Notes under the pieces: generated by a model | Databases searched by the model: none | The model's input: the letters and a program-made list of their open reading frames with translations, nothing else | Told to the model about the DNA's origin: nothing | Shown here: positions 5,563 to 5,810 of the stretch, piece by piece | Position numbering within the stretch: the first letter of the stretch is position 1 | Layout of the letters: each line of letters starts with the position of its first letter | Origin: SZUA-217 sp036446835 | GTDB taxonomy: Bacteria > Actinomycetota > Acidimicrobiia > Spongiisociales > ZC4RG35 | Assembly (NCBI GenBank): GCA_036446835.1 | Contig: JAZFTT010000041.1 | Coordinates: 1 to 5,810, forward strand | DNA length: 5,810 nt | Direction: 5' to 3' | Position numbers and translations under genes: made by a program

Positions 5563-5601
5563 TTGGCTCGCCGGGGAATGGAAGACCTCGGAGTCAGGTT
5601 C

Positions 5602-5607
5602 TACACT
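5602..5607 (+). promoter_or_regulatory. Candidate -10 box for fmdB
   Basis: TACACT fits the TAnnnT pattern of sigma-70-type -10 boxes and lies 38 nt before the fmdB ATG, giving a leader of about 30 nt. No convincing -35 is seen at 16-18 nt upstream, and no AGGAGG-like site precedes the ATG. It shares the 95-nt gap with the opposing plsY promoter. Confidence 0.3.
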
Positions 5608-5645
5608 TGACTGGTTCCACCCCTTCAAGCCGGTCACACCCACCC

Positions 5646-5810
5646 ATGCCAACATACGAATACGCCTGCAGACAATGTGGCGAGAACATCGAAATCTTTC
5701 AATCGTTCTCGGAAAAGCCGCTGAAGAAACACAACGATTGCGGTGGCGAGCTGAAAAAGGTCTTTCATGCCCGAGGCATCGTCTTCAAAGGCTCCGGCTT
5801 CTACGCCACG
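5646..5810 (+). CDS. FmdB-family zinc-ribbon protein, N-terminal part (cut by window edge)
   Basis: The first 55 codons of a small zinc-ribbon protein. MPTYEYACRQCG (1-12) with C8 and C11, the linker IEIFQSFSEKPL (15-26), DCGGEL (31-36) and the near-invariant VFKGSGFYAT (46-55) are diagnostic of the FmdB regulatory family. The second metal knuckle is H29-x-x-C32 instead of the usual C-x-x-C, so the zinc ligand set would be Cys3His. The family is poorly characterised; the M. tuberculosis member Rv0991c, which I recall lying near galU and moeA, has been described as a redox-responsive chaperone with a disordered Ser-rich tail. Whether this copy has such a tail lies outside the window. It is divergent from plsY and starts at ATG 5646-5648, the only start giving the family MPTYEY opening. 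Confidence 0.93.
   Translation, partial: MPTYEYACRQCGENIEIFQSFSEKPLKKHNDCGGELKKVFHARGIVFKGSGFYAT

Noticed and set aside
5551..5655. N-terminal extension of plsY by 35 codons
   Set aside because: It would overlap the divergent fmdB start and lacks the hydrophobic start of PlsY; the ATG at 5548-5550 fits family length and has a promoter directly before it.

Overview
The window looks like a chromosomal piece of a high-GC actinobacterium, possibly Acidimicrobiia (this placement is a guess). The evidence is the gene order fmdB / galU / moeA / moaC / a SepX-GlpR-type membrane protein, which I recall in related forms from Streptomyces, Mycobacterium and Corynebacterium. A tRNA gene without an encoded CCA end and largely GC-rich codon use also fit.

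The right four fifths (about 1343-5550) is one tightly packed minus-strand gene string. In transcription order it holds plsY (acyl-phosphate glycerol-3-phosphate acyltransferase), a short divergent galU-type nucleotidyltransferase, moeA (gephyrin-like), moaC, a three-helix membrane protein of the SepX/GlpR type, and a translin/TRAX-family protein. Junctions are GTGA (plsY/galU), a 5-nt gap (galU/moeA), an 11-nt overlap (moeA/moaC), a 49-nt gap (moaC/glpR-like) and TTGA (glpR-like/translin). This suggests one polycistronic unit driven from the 95-nt gap at 5551-5645, where a -10 box sits so close to the plsY ATG that plsY is probably leaderless. A FmdB-type zinc-ribbon gene is divergently transcribed from the same gap and is cut by the right edge.

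After the translin stop comes a 32-bp near-perfect inverted repeat (probable terminator), then a tRNA-Ala(CGC) gene with its own promoter on the same strand. To the left, 691-1080 is a frameshifted and partly deleted class III adenylate/guanylate cyclase remnant. Positions 1-690 hold no gene I can defend, apart from a pair of 32-bp-period direct repeats that may mark an insertion-sequence end.

The most notable content is (i) the MoeA plus SepX/GlpR-type pair, matching the gephyrin-like/receptor division module described in Corynebacterium, and (ii) a bacterial translin/TRAX homologue that keeps the acidic positions of the C3PO RNase site, is translationally coupled to the receptor gene and lies next to a tRNA gene. 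Envelope lipid supply (plsY), sugar-nucleotide supply (galU) and division or polar growth (moeA/glpR-like) could plausibly be co-regulated here; that link is inference.
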